Source: Pseudomonas sp. Irchel s3h17
GTDB taxonomy: Bacteria > Pseudomonadota > Gammaproteobacteria > Pseudomonadales > Pseudomonadaceae
Assembly (NCBI RefSeq): GCF_900187505.1
Contig: NZ_FYDL01000012.1
Span: 31,210 to 95,209 of the forward strand
Length of the DNA stretch: 64,000 nt
Direction: 5' to 3'
Shown here: piece after piece, positions 52,801 to 61,506 of the stretch
How the letters are laid out: each line of letters begins with the position of its first letter
How positions within the stretch are numbered: the first letter of the stretch is position 1
Notes under the pieces: model-generated
Database searches by the model: none
Seen by the model: the letters and a program-made list of their open reading frames with translations, nothing else
Told to the model about the DNA's origin: nothing
Translations under genes and position numbers: made by a program

Positions 52801-54177
52801 TCAACACTCCACCGCACTGACCGCCAACCCACCGCGCGAGGTCTCTTTGTACTTGTCGTGCATATCAGCCCCCGTATCACGCATGGTGCGGATCACCCGG
52901 TCCAGCGAAATGAAATGCTGGCCGTCACCGCGCAAGGCCATTTGCGCCGCATTGATCGCCTTCACCGCCGCAATCGCATTGCGCTCGATGCACGGCACCT
53001 GTACCAGCCCGCCGACCGGATCGCAGGTCAGGCCAAGGTTGTGCTCCAGGCCGATTTCCGCGGCGTTGCACAACTGCTCGGGCGAGGCGCCGAGAATCTC
53101 CGCCAACCCGGCCGCCGCCATCGCGCAGGCCGAACCGACCTCGCCCTGGCAGCCGACTTCGGCACCGGAAATCGACGCGTTCTTCTTACACAGGATGCCC
53201 ACCGCCGCCGCCCCGAGGAAGTAGTCGACGACATTGGCGTCGGTCACCGCCTCGCTGAACTTCATGAAGTAATGCAGCACCGCCGGGATGATCCCCGCCG
53301 CGCCATTGGTGGGTGCCGTGACCATGCGCCCGCCCGCCGCGTTTTCTTCGTTGACGGCCAACGCGAACAGGTTGACCCACTCCATCGCGCTCAAGGTCGA
53401 GCCGATCACGTTGGGTTTGTTCAACTCTTGCAGGCTGCGGTGCAGCTTTGCCGCGCGCCGACGCACATTCAGCCCGCCCGGCAGGATGCCTTCGTGCTTG
53501 AGACCTTGCTCGACGCAATCCTGCATTGCACGCCAGAGCTTCATCAGGCCGCCGCGGATTTCCTCTTCAGAGCGCCAGACCCGCTCGTTCGCCATCATCA
53601 GCTCGGCAACCCGCAGGTTGTGCGTGCGGCACAGCGCGAGCAACTCCACCGCGCTGGAGAAATCGTACGGCAGCACCGTGCTGTCCAGGTCCACCACGCC
53701 GCTTGAGGCCTGGGCCTCATCGACGACGAAACCGCCGCCGACGGAATAGTAGGTGTCACGGTGCAGCTCGCCGTTGTCCCCTTCGGCCACCAGGGTCATG
53801 GCATTGGGGTGGAAGGGCAGGTTTTCATCGATCAGGCGCATGTCCCGCGCCCAAACGAATGGCACCGGTAAACGGCCGTCCAGCAGCAAGGTATCGGTCT
53901 CGCGCAGGGTGTCGATGCGAATGCCGATTTGCGACGGGTCGATTGCGTCCGGCCACTCACCCATCAACCCCATGATCACCGCGTTGTCGCTGCCGTGGCC
54001 GATACCGGTGGCCGACAAGGAGCCGAACAGTTGCACTTCGACGCGCCGAACCTGTTCCAGGCGCTGTTGCTCACGCAGTGATTCGACGAACAACGCCGCT
54101 GCGCGCATGGGCCCCACGGTGTGCGAGCTGGAAGGGCCGATGCCGATTTTGAACAGGTCGAAAACGCTGATAGCCAT
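52801..54177 (-). CDS. sdaB: L-serine ammonia-lyase, iron-sulphur type
   Basis: The product is 458 aa from ATG 54177 (MAISVFDLFKIGIGPSSSHTVGP); the frame to 54222 is longer but unneeded. The beta-domain signature GIGPSSSHTVGPMRAA and the catalytic part with GCQGEVGSACAMAAAGLAEI and CDPVGGLVQVPCIERNA (4Fe-4S cysteines) are intact. It deaminates serine to pyruvate, the outlet of betaine carbon after glycine is turned to serine. Corresponds to PA5379. Divergent from cbcX. Confidence 0.94.
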   Translation of the reverse strand: MAISVFDLFKIGIGPSSSHTVGPMRAAALFVESLREQQRLEQVRRVEVQLFGSLSATGIGHGSDNAVIMGLMGEWPDAIDPSQIGIRIDTLRETDTLLLDGRLPVPFVWARDMRLIDENLPFHPNAMTLVAEGDNGELHRDTYYSVGGGFVVDEAQASSGVVDLDSTVLPYDFSSAVELLALCRTHNLRVAELMMANERVWRSEEEIRGGLMKLWRAMQDCVEQGLKHEGILPGGLNVRRRAAKLHRSLQELNKPNVIGSTLSAMEWVNLFALAVNEENAAGGRMVTAPTNGAAGIIPAVLHYFMKFSEAVTDANVVDYFLGAAAVGILCKKNASISGAEVGCQGEVGSACAMAAAGLAEILGASPEQLCNAAEIGLEHNLGLTCDPVGGLVQVPCIERNAIAAVKAINAAQMALRGDGQHFISLDRVIRTMRDTGADMHDKYKETSRGGLAVSAVEC

Positions 54178-54612
54178 GACGTACGAGACTCCTCGGTGAG
54201 CAGATTCCGGGTGCCGAGGCACCCGGTGACGGAGCTGCTACGCTCAAGCAGCAATCCGTTGACAGGCCCGCATCATCAAGCTTTTGTCAGGTCACGCGAC
54301 GTCTCACACCGACGCACTCATGCCCACTAACGCCGCAGGCCGCAGACGACACATTTCGGCCGTTTTTTTGCGGCTCAGAGGACTAAAAAGGTCCGAATAA
54401 AGCTGTAAACGACCTCACTGACACTGGATGCGACCCTCCCTGTACTGGATACGACGCGCCCTGTAGGCGTCAGATTTTCACTGGTACATGATCAGTTACG
54501 ACTCGATTGCGAAGCGCCGTGGCACAGCTGTCTCCAGCGCCACCAACCGCAACACTTATAAGTGCGGCTGTCCTGTCGGAACACCGCCAAAAAAACACCA
54601 AGGAGTCCACCC
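54178..54612. promoter_or_regulatory. Divergent sdaB/cbcX regulatory region
   Basis: There is no gene in 435 bp. It should carry both promoters and GbdR/choline-responsive sites. An ACGACA is at 54346-54351, and a T7 run follows CGGCCG at about 54360. TCCCTGTACTGGATACGACGCGCCCTGTA shows loose CCCTGTA repeats near 54437-54465. Confidence 0.5.
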
Positions 54613-55560
54613 ATGAAAGGTTCCCCGTCGTTGTTGTTGGCCGCCATGCTGAGTCTGCCGCTTCTGGCTCAAGCCACAGAACCGGCGCAATGCAGTACCG
54701 TAAACTTCTCCGATGTTGGCTGGACCGACATCACCGTGACGACAGCCGCCACCAGCGTCATCCTCGACGCCTTGGGCTACAAGACCAAGACCACCATGAT
54801 CTCCGTGCCGGTGACCTACAAGTCGCTGGCTGACGGCAAGAACATGGACGTGTTCCTCGGCAACTGGATGCCGACCATGGAAAACGACATCAAGCCATAC
54901 CGTGATGCCGGCACCGTGGAAACCGTGCGCGCCAACCTGGAAAACGCCAAGTACACCCTGGCGGTTCCTGAAGCGCTGTACGAAAAAGGTCTGAAGGACT
55001 TCTCCGACATCGCCAAGTTCAAGAAAGAACTCGACGGCAAGATCTACGGTATCGAGCCTGGCAACGACGGCAATCGCATGATCCAGAGCATGATCGACAA
55101 GAACGCCTTCGGCCTCAAGGACGCCGGCTTCAAGGTCGTCGAGTCCAGCGAGGCTGGCATGCTGTCCCAGGTCGAGCGCGCCTCGCGCCGTAGCACCGAC
55201 GTGGTATTCCTGGGCTGGGAACCGCACCCGATGAACACCCGTTTCAAGATGAAGTACCTGACCGGGGGCGATGAGTTCTTCGGCCCCAACTATGGCCAGG
55301 CCACCATCTACACCAACACTCGCAAAGGCTACAGCCAGGAGTGCAGCAACGTCGGGCAGTTGCTGAAAAACCTGTCGTTCACCCTGGACATGGAAAGCAC
55401 CCTGATGGGCAATGTTCTGGACGACAAGATGAAAGCAGACGCGGCTGCCAAAGCGTGGCTGAAGAAGAACCCACAAGTGCTCGATACCTGGCTCGCTGGC
55501 GTGACCACCATTGACGGTAAACCAGGCCTGGAGGCCGTGAAAGCCAAGCTCGCACAGTAA
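54613..55560 (+). CDS. cbcX: Choline-binding periplasmic protein
   Basis: The product is 315 aa from ATG 54613 (AGGAG seven bases before). Signal peptide MKGSPSLLLAAMLSLPLLAQA; OpuAC fold with FSDVGWTDITVTTAATSVILD, GNWMPTME, GIEPGNDGNRMIQ and FLGWEPHPMN. It is related to CaiX. It captures choline (and possibly other quaternary amines) for the CbcW-CbcV ABC transporter. It is the first gene of cbcXWV. Confidence 0.93.
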   Translation: MKGSPSLLLAAMLSLPLLAQATEPAQCSTVNFSDVGWTDITVTTAATSVILDALGYKTKTTMISVPVTYKSLADGKNMDVFLGNWMPTMENDIKPYRDAGTVETVRANLENAKYTLAVPEALYEKGLKDFSDIAKFKKELDGKIYGIEPGNDGNRMIQSMIDKNAFGLKDAGFKVVESSEAGMLSQVERASRRSTDVVFLGWEPHPMNTRFKMKYLTGGDEFFGPNYGQATIYTNTRKGYSQECSNVGQLLKNLSFTLDMESTLMGNVLDDKMKADAAAKAWLKKNPQVLDTWLAGVTTIDGKPGLEAVKAKLAQ

Positions 55561-55626
55561 TCGTTGATGCCGGGCGAGCGTGCTCGCCCGGGCTGTTTAT
55601 TTCCTTGCATGCGGACGTTCACTACC

Positions 55627-56472
55627 ATGCTGATTGATCAGAAAATCCCTTTAGGCCAGTACATCGCGGGCTTCGTTGAATGGTTGACGCAACACGGCGC
55701 CAACACCTTCGACGCAATTGCCGTGACACTGGAAACGATGATTCACGGCGTGACGTTTGCGCTGACCTGGTTCAACCCGCTGGCATTGATCGGGCTCATC
55801 GCACTGCTGGCGCACTTCATTCAACGCAAATGGGGCCTGACCGCCTTCGTCGTCCTGTCCTTCCTGCTGATCCTCAACCTGGGTTACTGGCAGGAAACCA
55901 TGGAAACCCTCGCCCAGGTGCTGTTCGCCACCCTGGTCTGCGTGCTCATTGGCGTGCCGTTGGGCATCGTCGCCGCGCACAAACCGATGTTCTACACGAT
56001 GATGCGTCCCGTACTCGATCTGATGCAGACCGTACCGACGTTCGTGTACCTCATTCCTACCCTGACCCTGTTTGGTCTGGGTGTCGTCCCGGGGCTGATC
56101 TCCACGGTGGTGTTCGCGATTGCCGCGCCCATCCGCCTGACCTACCTGGGCATTCGCGATGTACCGCAGGAACTGATGGATGCCGGCAAGGCCTTTGGCT
56201 GCTCGCGCCGCCAGCTGCTCTCGCGCATTGAACTGCCCCACGCCATGCCTAGCATCGCGGCCGGTATCACCCAGTGCATCATGCTGTCGCTGTCGATGGT
56301 GGTGATCGCGGCACTGGTGGGTGCCGATGGCCTGGGCAAACCCGTGGTCAACGCACTGAATACCGCTGATATCGCCCTGGGCTTCGAAGCAGGCCTGGCG
56401 ATCGTACTGCTGGCGATCATGCTCGACCGTATCTGCAAACAACCCGACGCCAAAGTAGGGGGTGACGCATGA
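55627..56472 (+). CDS. cbcW: Choline/betaine/carnitine ABC transporter permease
   Basis: The product is 281 aa from ATG 55627. It has six or more membrane helices with the inner-membrane component signature AGKAFGCSRRQLLSRIELPHAMPSIAAGI (EAA loop). It forms the channel used by CbcX, CaiX and betaine-binding proteins. The stop overlaps the cbcV start by four bases (ATGA). Confidence 0.93.
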   Translation: MLIDQKIPLGQYIAGFVEWLTQHGANTFDAIAVTLETMIHGVTFALTWFNPLALIGLIALLAHFIQRKWGLTAFVVLSFLLILNLGYWQETMETLAQVLFATLVCVLIGVPLGIVAAHKPMFYTMMRPVLDLMQTVPTFVYLIPTLTLFGLGVVPGLISTVVFAIAAPIRLTYLGIRDVPQELMDAGKAFGCSRRQLLSRIELPHAMPSIAAGITQCIMLSLSMVVIAALVGADGLGKPVVNALNTADIALGFEAGLAIVLLAIMLDRICKQPDAKVGGDA

Positions 56473-57647
56473 GCATAATCCGCTTCGATAACGTAGACGT
56501 TATCTTCTCCAAGGATCCACGCGAGGCCCTCAAGCTGCTGGACCAGGGCATGACCCGCAACGAGATCCTGAAAAAGACCGGGCAGATCGTCGGCGTTGAA
56601 AAGGCCAGCCTGGATATCGAGAAAGGTGAAATCTGTGTGCTGATGGGCCTGTCCGGCTCCGGTAAATCCAGCCTGCTGCGCTGCATCAACGGCCTCAACA
56701 CCGTCAGCCGTGGCAAGCTGTTCGTCGAGCATGAAGGCCGGCAGATCGACATCGCGTCCTGCACCCCGGCCGAGCTGAAAATGATGCGCACCCAGCGCAT
56801 CGCCATGGTGTTCCAGAAGTTCGCCCTGATGCCCTGGCTGACCGTGCGCGAGAACATCAGCTTTGGCCTGGAGATGCAGGGCCGCCCCGAGAAGGAACGG
56901 CGCAAACTGGTGGACGAGAAGCTGGAGCTGGTGGGCCTGACCCAATGGCGCAACAAGAAGCCCGACGAGCTCTCCGGCGGCATGCAGCAACGCGTGGGCC
57001 TGGCCCGGGCGCTGGCGATGGACGCCGATATCCTGCTGATGGACGAACCCTTCTCGGCCCTCGACCCGCTGATCCGCCAAGGTCTGCAGGACGAATTGCT
57101 GGAGCTGCAACGCAAGCTGAGCAAGACCATTGTGTTCGTGAGTCACGACCTGGATGAAGCCCTGAAACTCGGCAGCCGCATCGCGATCATGAAAGACGGC
57201 CGGATCATCCAGTACAGCAAGCCGGAAGAGATTGTCCTCAACCCGGCCGATGACTACGTACGAACCTTCGTCGCGCACACCAACCCGCTGAACGTCTTGT
57301 GCGGACGCAGCCTGATGCGCACCCTGGACAACTGCAAGCGCATCAACGGCTCCGTGTGCCTGGACCCGGGCGGTGACTCGTGGCTGGACCTGGCCGAAGG
57401 CAACACCATCAAGGGCGCGCGCCAGAACGGCTCGGCCCTGGACCTGCAGAACTGGGCACCGGGGCAAGCCGTTGAAGGCCTGGGCCGCCGCCCAACCCTG
57501 GTGGACTCCAACATCGGCATGCGCGACGCGCTGCAGATTCGCTATCAGACCGGCAACAAGCTGGTGCTGCACGACAACCAACACGTCGTGGGGATCCTGG
57601 GCGACAGCGAGCTGTACCACGCGCTGCTCGGCAAGAACCTGGGGTAA
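56469..57647 (+). CDS. cbcV: Choline/betaine/carnitine ABC transporter ATPase
   Basis: The product is 392 aa. Walker A GLSGSGKSS, signature LSGGMQQRVGLARALA, Walker B ILLMDEPFSALDP, switch His in VFVSHDLDEA. A ~120-residue C-terminal extension after residue 270 includes CBS-like regulatory sequence (GRRPTLVDSNIGMRDALQ). It energises uptake through CbcW. A strong terminator follows. Confidence 0.94.
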   Translation: MSIIRFDNVDVIFSKDPREALKLLDQGMTRNEILKKTGQIVGVEKASLDIEKGEICVLMGLSGSGKSSLLRCINGLNTVSRGKLFVEHEGRQIDIASCTPAELKMMRTQRIAMVFQKFALMPWLTVRENISFGLEMQGRPEKERRKLVDEKLELVGLTQWRNKKPDELSGGMQQRVGLARALAMDADILLMDEPFSALDPLIRQGLQDELLELQRKLSKTIVFVSHDLDEALKLGSRIAIMKDGRIIQYSKPEEIVLNPADDYVRTFVAHTNPLNVLCGRSLMRTLDNCKRINGSVCLDPGGDSWLDLAEGNTIKGARQNGSALDLQNWAPGQAVEGLGRRPTLVDSNIGMRDALQIRYQTGNKLVLHDNQHVVGILGDSELYHALLGKNLG

Positions 57648-57660
57648 GGGCAGCAGACAC

Positions 57661-57691
57661 AAAAACGCCGCGAGAGGATCGCGGCGTTTTT
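57661..57691. terminator. Terminator of the cbcXWV operon
   Basis: Perfect 13-bp stem AAAAACGCCGCGA/TCGCGGCGTTTTT with loop GAGGA, 13 bp after the cbcV stop. It can act in both directions. Confidence 0.85.
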
Positions 57692-57727
57692 GTTCGTACA
57701 CATATATGACCAGGAACACGGACAACT

Positions 57728-57858
57728 GTGGCGAGGGAGCTTGCTCCCGCTCGGTTGCGTAGCAACCGCAAATCCATACAGCGCGGTTTATCTGCAAGAA
57801 CCGGGTCGCGGGTTTTGGGGCCGCTTCGCAGCCCAGCGGGAGCAAGCTCCCTGGCCAC
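57728..57858. repeat. REPIN
   Basis: GTGGCGAGGGAGCTTGCTCCCGC and inverted partner with one change (CCCTGGCCAC), between cbcV and the betT remnant. Confidence 0.8.
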
Positions 57859-57901
57859 AATGGTGCTGCGGTGCAGTTGATGCACCGCATCACCTCAAGT
57901 C

Positions 57902-58606
57902 TTAGCTGTAAACCCGGCCAAGGAGTTGCCGATGGCTTTCAAACTGATCGAGCACGTCACGGGTGATCTGATCCTGAGTGAAGCCCATCAAGTCGTATTT
58001 GCCGAAGCCGTCCACCGCATGACCGGCCACGCCCTTGACCCAGCGCTCGCCCACCAGCGGATACAACGCCGAACGCAACGCCAGCGGCTGGTTATGACGA
58101 TAGGCAAAGTACGCCACCGCCAGGCCGACCAGGGCATAGATCGCCCAGCCATGCAGGCCCCAGTGCAGGAAGGTCAGCTGTACCGCCTGACGCGCCGCCA
58201 GGTTGCTGCCGGCCACGCCTTCTGGCGGGTTGAAGTAGTGGTCCAGAGGCTCGGAAGCACCGAAATACAGCAGCGAGATGCCGATACCGGACGAGAACAG
58301 CATCCCGGCCCAGGCGCCATAGCTGAAGTCCGGGGTGTCGTCCTTGCTGCCCAGCTTGAGCTTGCCGTAGGACGAAAACGCCAGGCCCACAACGAATACC
58401 AGGTAGGCGGCGATCACCACCATGTAGTACCAGCCGAAGCTTCGCGACAACCAGGCCTAGGCAACCCCCAGCATTCTCCCGGCTTCTTGCGGCGCGGCAA
58501 TGAGAATGGCGGTCAGCAGCAGAATCAATGCGGTGGAGGTGTAGAACACCCAACCGTTGACCGTCACCTTCTCGGGTGGGGTCTTTATAAGAGAGGCAGA
58601 ACTCAT
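57902..58606 (-). pseudogene. betT: Choline transporter betT (BCCT family), disrupted
   Basis: The ATG at 58606 opens a BCCT start (MSSASLIKTPPEKVTVNGWVFYTSTALIL). The frame is broken by an in-frame TAG at 58457-58459 where homologues continue (RMLGVA-stop-AWLSRSFGWYYM; a CAG-to-TAG change would explain it). After the stop the same frame goes on through KLGSKDDTPDFSYGAWAGMLFSSGIGISLLYFG in parts. At HAVDGFG it jumps straight to KYDLMGFTQDQ...RDVLDQFE, a typical C-terminal end. About 230 codons remain against roughly 660 in intact BetT. Divergent from betI, as intact betT usually is. Confidence 0.85.
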
Positions 58607-59031
58607 TGCACAGATGCTCCAGGCAGTGCGAGAGAAGGACACAAGGCAAAGCAGCACCCGACCAATCGGTTAGTTGGCAGTCGACCGACGGGTGATATAA
58701 AGACACCCCGAAAAAAGCCCGAAACCGCGGCACAAGCATGGAGAACCGACCTCGAAGGTCTTGCGCGCGTACAAGACGTCGCACATGACCCTAAGCGTCA
58801 TGCCCATTCACTTCGTCCGTCGCTATCGGTTCGCAGCATGCACCGCGTGGGTTTCGAGCTTTTGGGGATGTCGTTTTTCCGACGACTACACCGAGGAAAA
58901 ACCTGTAGGTAGCGACGATTTGTCGCAGATCTTATTCTTTGTTGATTGAACGTTCAATCAAAACAAAATAGACTGGCCCTCAATCCAGCAGCCGCTTGTC
59001 GACCGCTGGAAGGCCTAAGGAGATGTGCAAG
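58607..59031. promoter_or_regulatory. betT-betI intergenic region
   Basis: There is no gene in 425 bp. It carries the BetI operator at 58942-58961 and the promoters for the divergent betT remnant and betIBA. The rest is featureless to my eye. Confidence 0.6.
58942..58961. promoter_or_regulatory. BetI operator
   Basis: Perfect 20-bp palindrome TTGATTGAACGTTCAATCAA, 71 bp before the betI start. It has the form of the TetR-type BetI site known from bet operons. Confidence 0.8.
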
Positions 59032-59640
59032 ATGCCCAAGGTCGGTATGCAACCCATCCGCCGCCAGCAATTGATCGAAGCCACGTTGCAGGCCGTCGAC
59101 CAGGTCGGAATGGGGGACGCCAGCATTGCGCTGATCGCCCGTTTGGCCGGTGTCTCGAATGGCATCATCAGTCACTATTTTCAGGACAAGAATGGCCTGA
59201 TCGCCGCCACGATGCGGTATCTGATGAGCGTCCTCAGCGAGAACGTCACCGCGCGCCGCCAGGTGTTGGGAGATGACAGCCCACGGGCTCATCTGCAGGT
59301 GATTATCGAAGGCAACTTCGACGCCAGCCAGGTCAATGGCCCGGCAATGAAAACCTGGCTGGCCTTCTGGGCCACCAGCATGCACCAGCCGTCTTTGCAC
59401 AGGTTGCAGCGGATCAACGATCACCGCCTGTATTCCAACCTGTGCTGCCAGTTCCGCCGCGTGTTGCCGCTTGATCAAGCGCGCAGCGCCGCCCGCGGCC
59501 TGGCAGCGCTCATCGATGGCTTGTGGTTGCGCGGCGCGCTGTCGGGAGACGCTTTCGACACCGAGCAGGCGCAACGAATCGCTTACGAATACATGGATAT
59601 CCAACTGGCCAAGCAGGAGTGCAAAAGCACGAGTGCATAG
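59032..59640 (+). CDS. betI: BetI, TetR-family repressor of choline oxidation
   Basis: The product is 202 aa from ATG 59032 (AAGGAG nine bases before; MPKVGMQPIRRQQLIEATLQAVD). The N-terminal TetR HTH is IALIARLAGVSNGIISHYFQDKNGLI; the C-terminal BetI ligand domain is MKTWLAFWATSMHQPSLHRLQRINDHRLYSNL in part. It represses betIBA in the absence of choline. It is the first gene of betI-betB-betA. Confidence 0.94.
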   Translation: MPKVGMQPIRRQQLIEATLQAVDQVGMGDASIALIARLAGVSNGIISHYFQDKNGLIAATMRYLMSVLSENVTARRQVLGDDSPRAHLQVIIEGNFDASQVNGPAMKTWLAFWATSMHQPSLHRLQRINDHRLYSNLCCQFRRVLPLDQARSAARGLAALIDGLWLRGALSGDAFDTEQAQRIAYEYMDIQLAKQECKSTSA

Positions 59641-59818
59641 ACCAGAAAACTAAATAAATACACGGTTTAAAACGTAGCGAGCGAAGGCAAGACAAGGCGA
59701 AAACCGACGAGTAAGCAGAGTTGACGTTAGTCAATGAGCATTACGAGGAGGTTTTCCACGCAGGATTGTCGAGCGCAGTCGTTTTTAGCCCAACCACTTA
59801 TGCACTTGCGAGGACTCT
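59641..59818. other. betI-betB gap with nested inverted-repeat element
   Basis: From about 59669 to 59785 the sequence forms nested inverted repeats: AAAACGTAGCGAGCG with CGAGCGCAGTCGTTTT at the ends, GGCGAAAACC with GGAGGTTTTCC inside, and TTGAC/GTCAA at the centre. The betB ribosome site GAGGA follows at about 59810. Confidence 0.55.
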
Positions 59819-61291
59819 ATGGCCCGTTTCGAACTGCAAAAACTCTACATCGATGGCGGCTACACCGACGCTGGCAGCGATGCCACCTTCGAAGCCATCA
59901 ACCCGGCTAACGGTGAAGTTCTCGCCAAAGTGCAACGTGCGACCTTCGACGACGTTGAACGCGCTGTCGTCAGCGCCGAAAAAGGCCAGAAAATCTGGGC
60001 CGCGATGACCGCCATGGAGCGTTCGCGCATCCTGCGCCGTGCCGTTGACATCCTGCGCGAGCGCAACGATGAACTGGCCGCCCTGGAAACCCTGGACACC
60101 GGCAAGTCGTACTCCGAAACCCGCTACGTCGACATCGTGACTGGCGCAGACGTACTGGAATACTACGCAGGCCTGGTGCCCGCCATCGAAGGCGAGCAAA
60201 TCCCGCTGCGCACCACCTCGTTCGTCTACACCCGTCGCGAGCCGCTGGGTGTCGTGGCCGGTATCGGCGCGTGGAACTACCCGATCCAGATCGCCCTGTG
60301 GAAATCCGCGCCTGCCCTGGCGGCCGGTAACGCGATGATCTTCAAGCCAAGCGAAGTCACTTCCCTGACCACCTTGAAACTGGCCGAGATCTACACCGAG
60401 GCAGGCCTGCCAGACGGCGTGTTCAACGTCCTGACCGGCAGCGGCCGTGAAGTCGGCACCTGGCTGACCGAGCACCCGCGCATCGAAAAAATCTCCTTCA
60501 CCGGCGGCACCGACACCGGCAAGAAAGTCATGGCCAGCGCCTCCGCTTCCTCGCTCAAAGACGTGACCATGGAACTGGGTGGCAAGTCCCCGCTGATCAT
60601 TTTCGACGACGCCGACCTGGATCGCGCAGCCGACACCGCCATGATGGCCAACTTCTACAGCTCCGGTCAGGTCTGCACCAACGGCACTCGCGTGTTCGTA
60701 CCGAGCCACCTGAAAGCCGCTTTCGAAGCCAAGATCGTTGAGCGCGTTGCCCGCATCCGCGTTGGCAACCCGCAAGACGAGAACACCAACTTCGGCCCAC
60801 TGGTCAGCTTCGCCCACATGGAAAGCGTGCTGGGCTACATCGCCAAGGGCAAGGAAGAAGGCGCTCGCGTCCTGTGCGGCGGCGGTCGCTTGACCGACGG
60901 CGAGTTCGCCAAGGGCGCGTTCGTGGCGCCGACCGTGTTCACCGACTGCACCGACGACATGACCATCGTTCGTGAAGAGATCTTCGGCCCGGTGATGAGC
61001 ATCCTCACCTATGAAACCGAAGAAGAAGTGATCCGCCGCGCCAACGACACCGACTTCGGCCTGGCCGCTGGCGTCGTGACCAAGGACCTGAACCGCGCTC
61101 ACCGCGTGATTCATCAGCTCGAAGCCGGTATCTGCTGGATCAACGCCTGGGGCGAGTCCGACGCCAAGATGCCGGTCGGTGGCTACAAGCAGTCGGGTGT
61201 GGGCCGTGAGAACGGCATCAGCTCGCTGAACAACTTCACTCGCATCAAATCGGTACAGGTTGAGCTGGGCGATTACGCCTCGGTGTTCTGA
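59819..61291 (+). CDS. betB: Betaine aldehyde dehydrogenase
   Basis: The product is 490 aa, an aldehyde dehydrogenase with the catalytic Glu in MELGGKSPLII and Cys in SSGQVCTNGTRVF, and NAD-binding FTGGTDTGKKVM. It oxidises betaine aldehyde to glycine betaine with NAD(P). Length is normal. A REPIN separates it from betA. Confidence 0.96.
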   Translation: MARFELQKLYIDGGYTDAGSDATFEAINPANGEVLAKVQRATFDDVERAVVSAEKGQKIWAAMTAMERSRILRRAVDILRERNDELAALETLDTGKSYSETRYVDIVTGADVLEYYAGLVPAIEGEQIPLRTTSFVYTRREPLGVVAGIGAWNYPIQIALWKSAPALAAGNAMIFKPSEVTSLTTLKLAEIYTEAGLPDGVFNVLTGSGREVGTWLTEHPRIEKISFTGGTDTGKKVMASASASSLKDVTMELGGKSPLIIFDDADLDRAADTAMMANFYSSGQVCTNGTRVFVPSHLKAAFEAKIVERVARIRVGNPQDENTNFGPLVSFAHMESVLGYIAKGKEEGARVLCGGGRLTDGEFAKGAFVAPTVFTDCTDDMTIVREEIFGPVMSILTYETEEEVIRRANDTDFGLAAGVVTKDLNRAHRVIHQLEAGICWINAWGESDAKMPVGGYKQSGVGRENGISSLNNFTRIKSVQVELGDYASVF

Positions 61292-61321
61292 TCCGCTGCA
61301 GTCCTGAAGTTGCGGGCCGTT

Positions 61322-61451
61322 GTGGCGAGGGAGCTTGCTCCCGCTGGGCTGCGAAGCGGCCCCATCTTTAGGTTCAGCGCTCATTCAAACAGAACACGGT
61401 CGCTGATTTGCGACTGCTGCGCAGCCGAGCGGGAGCAAGCTCCCTCGCCAC
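61322..61451. repeat. REPIN inside the bet operon
   Basis: GTGGCGAGGGAGCTTGCTCCCGC and inverted partner in the 215-bp betB-betA gap. Confidence 0.8.
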
Positions 61452-61506
61452 AGTGAGTGACAGCTTGGCAACCGCGACCTGACCAACTTCAAAGAGGGTG
61501 CATTCA

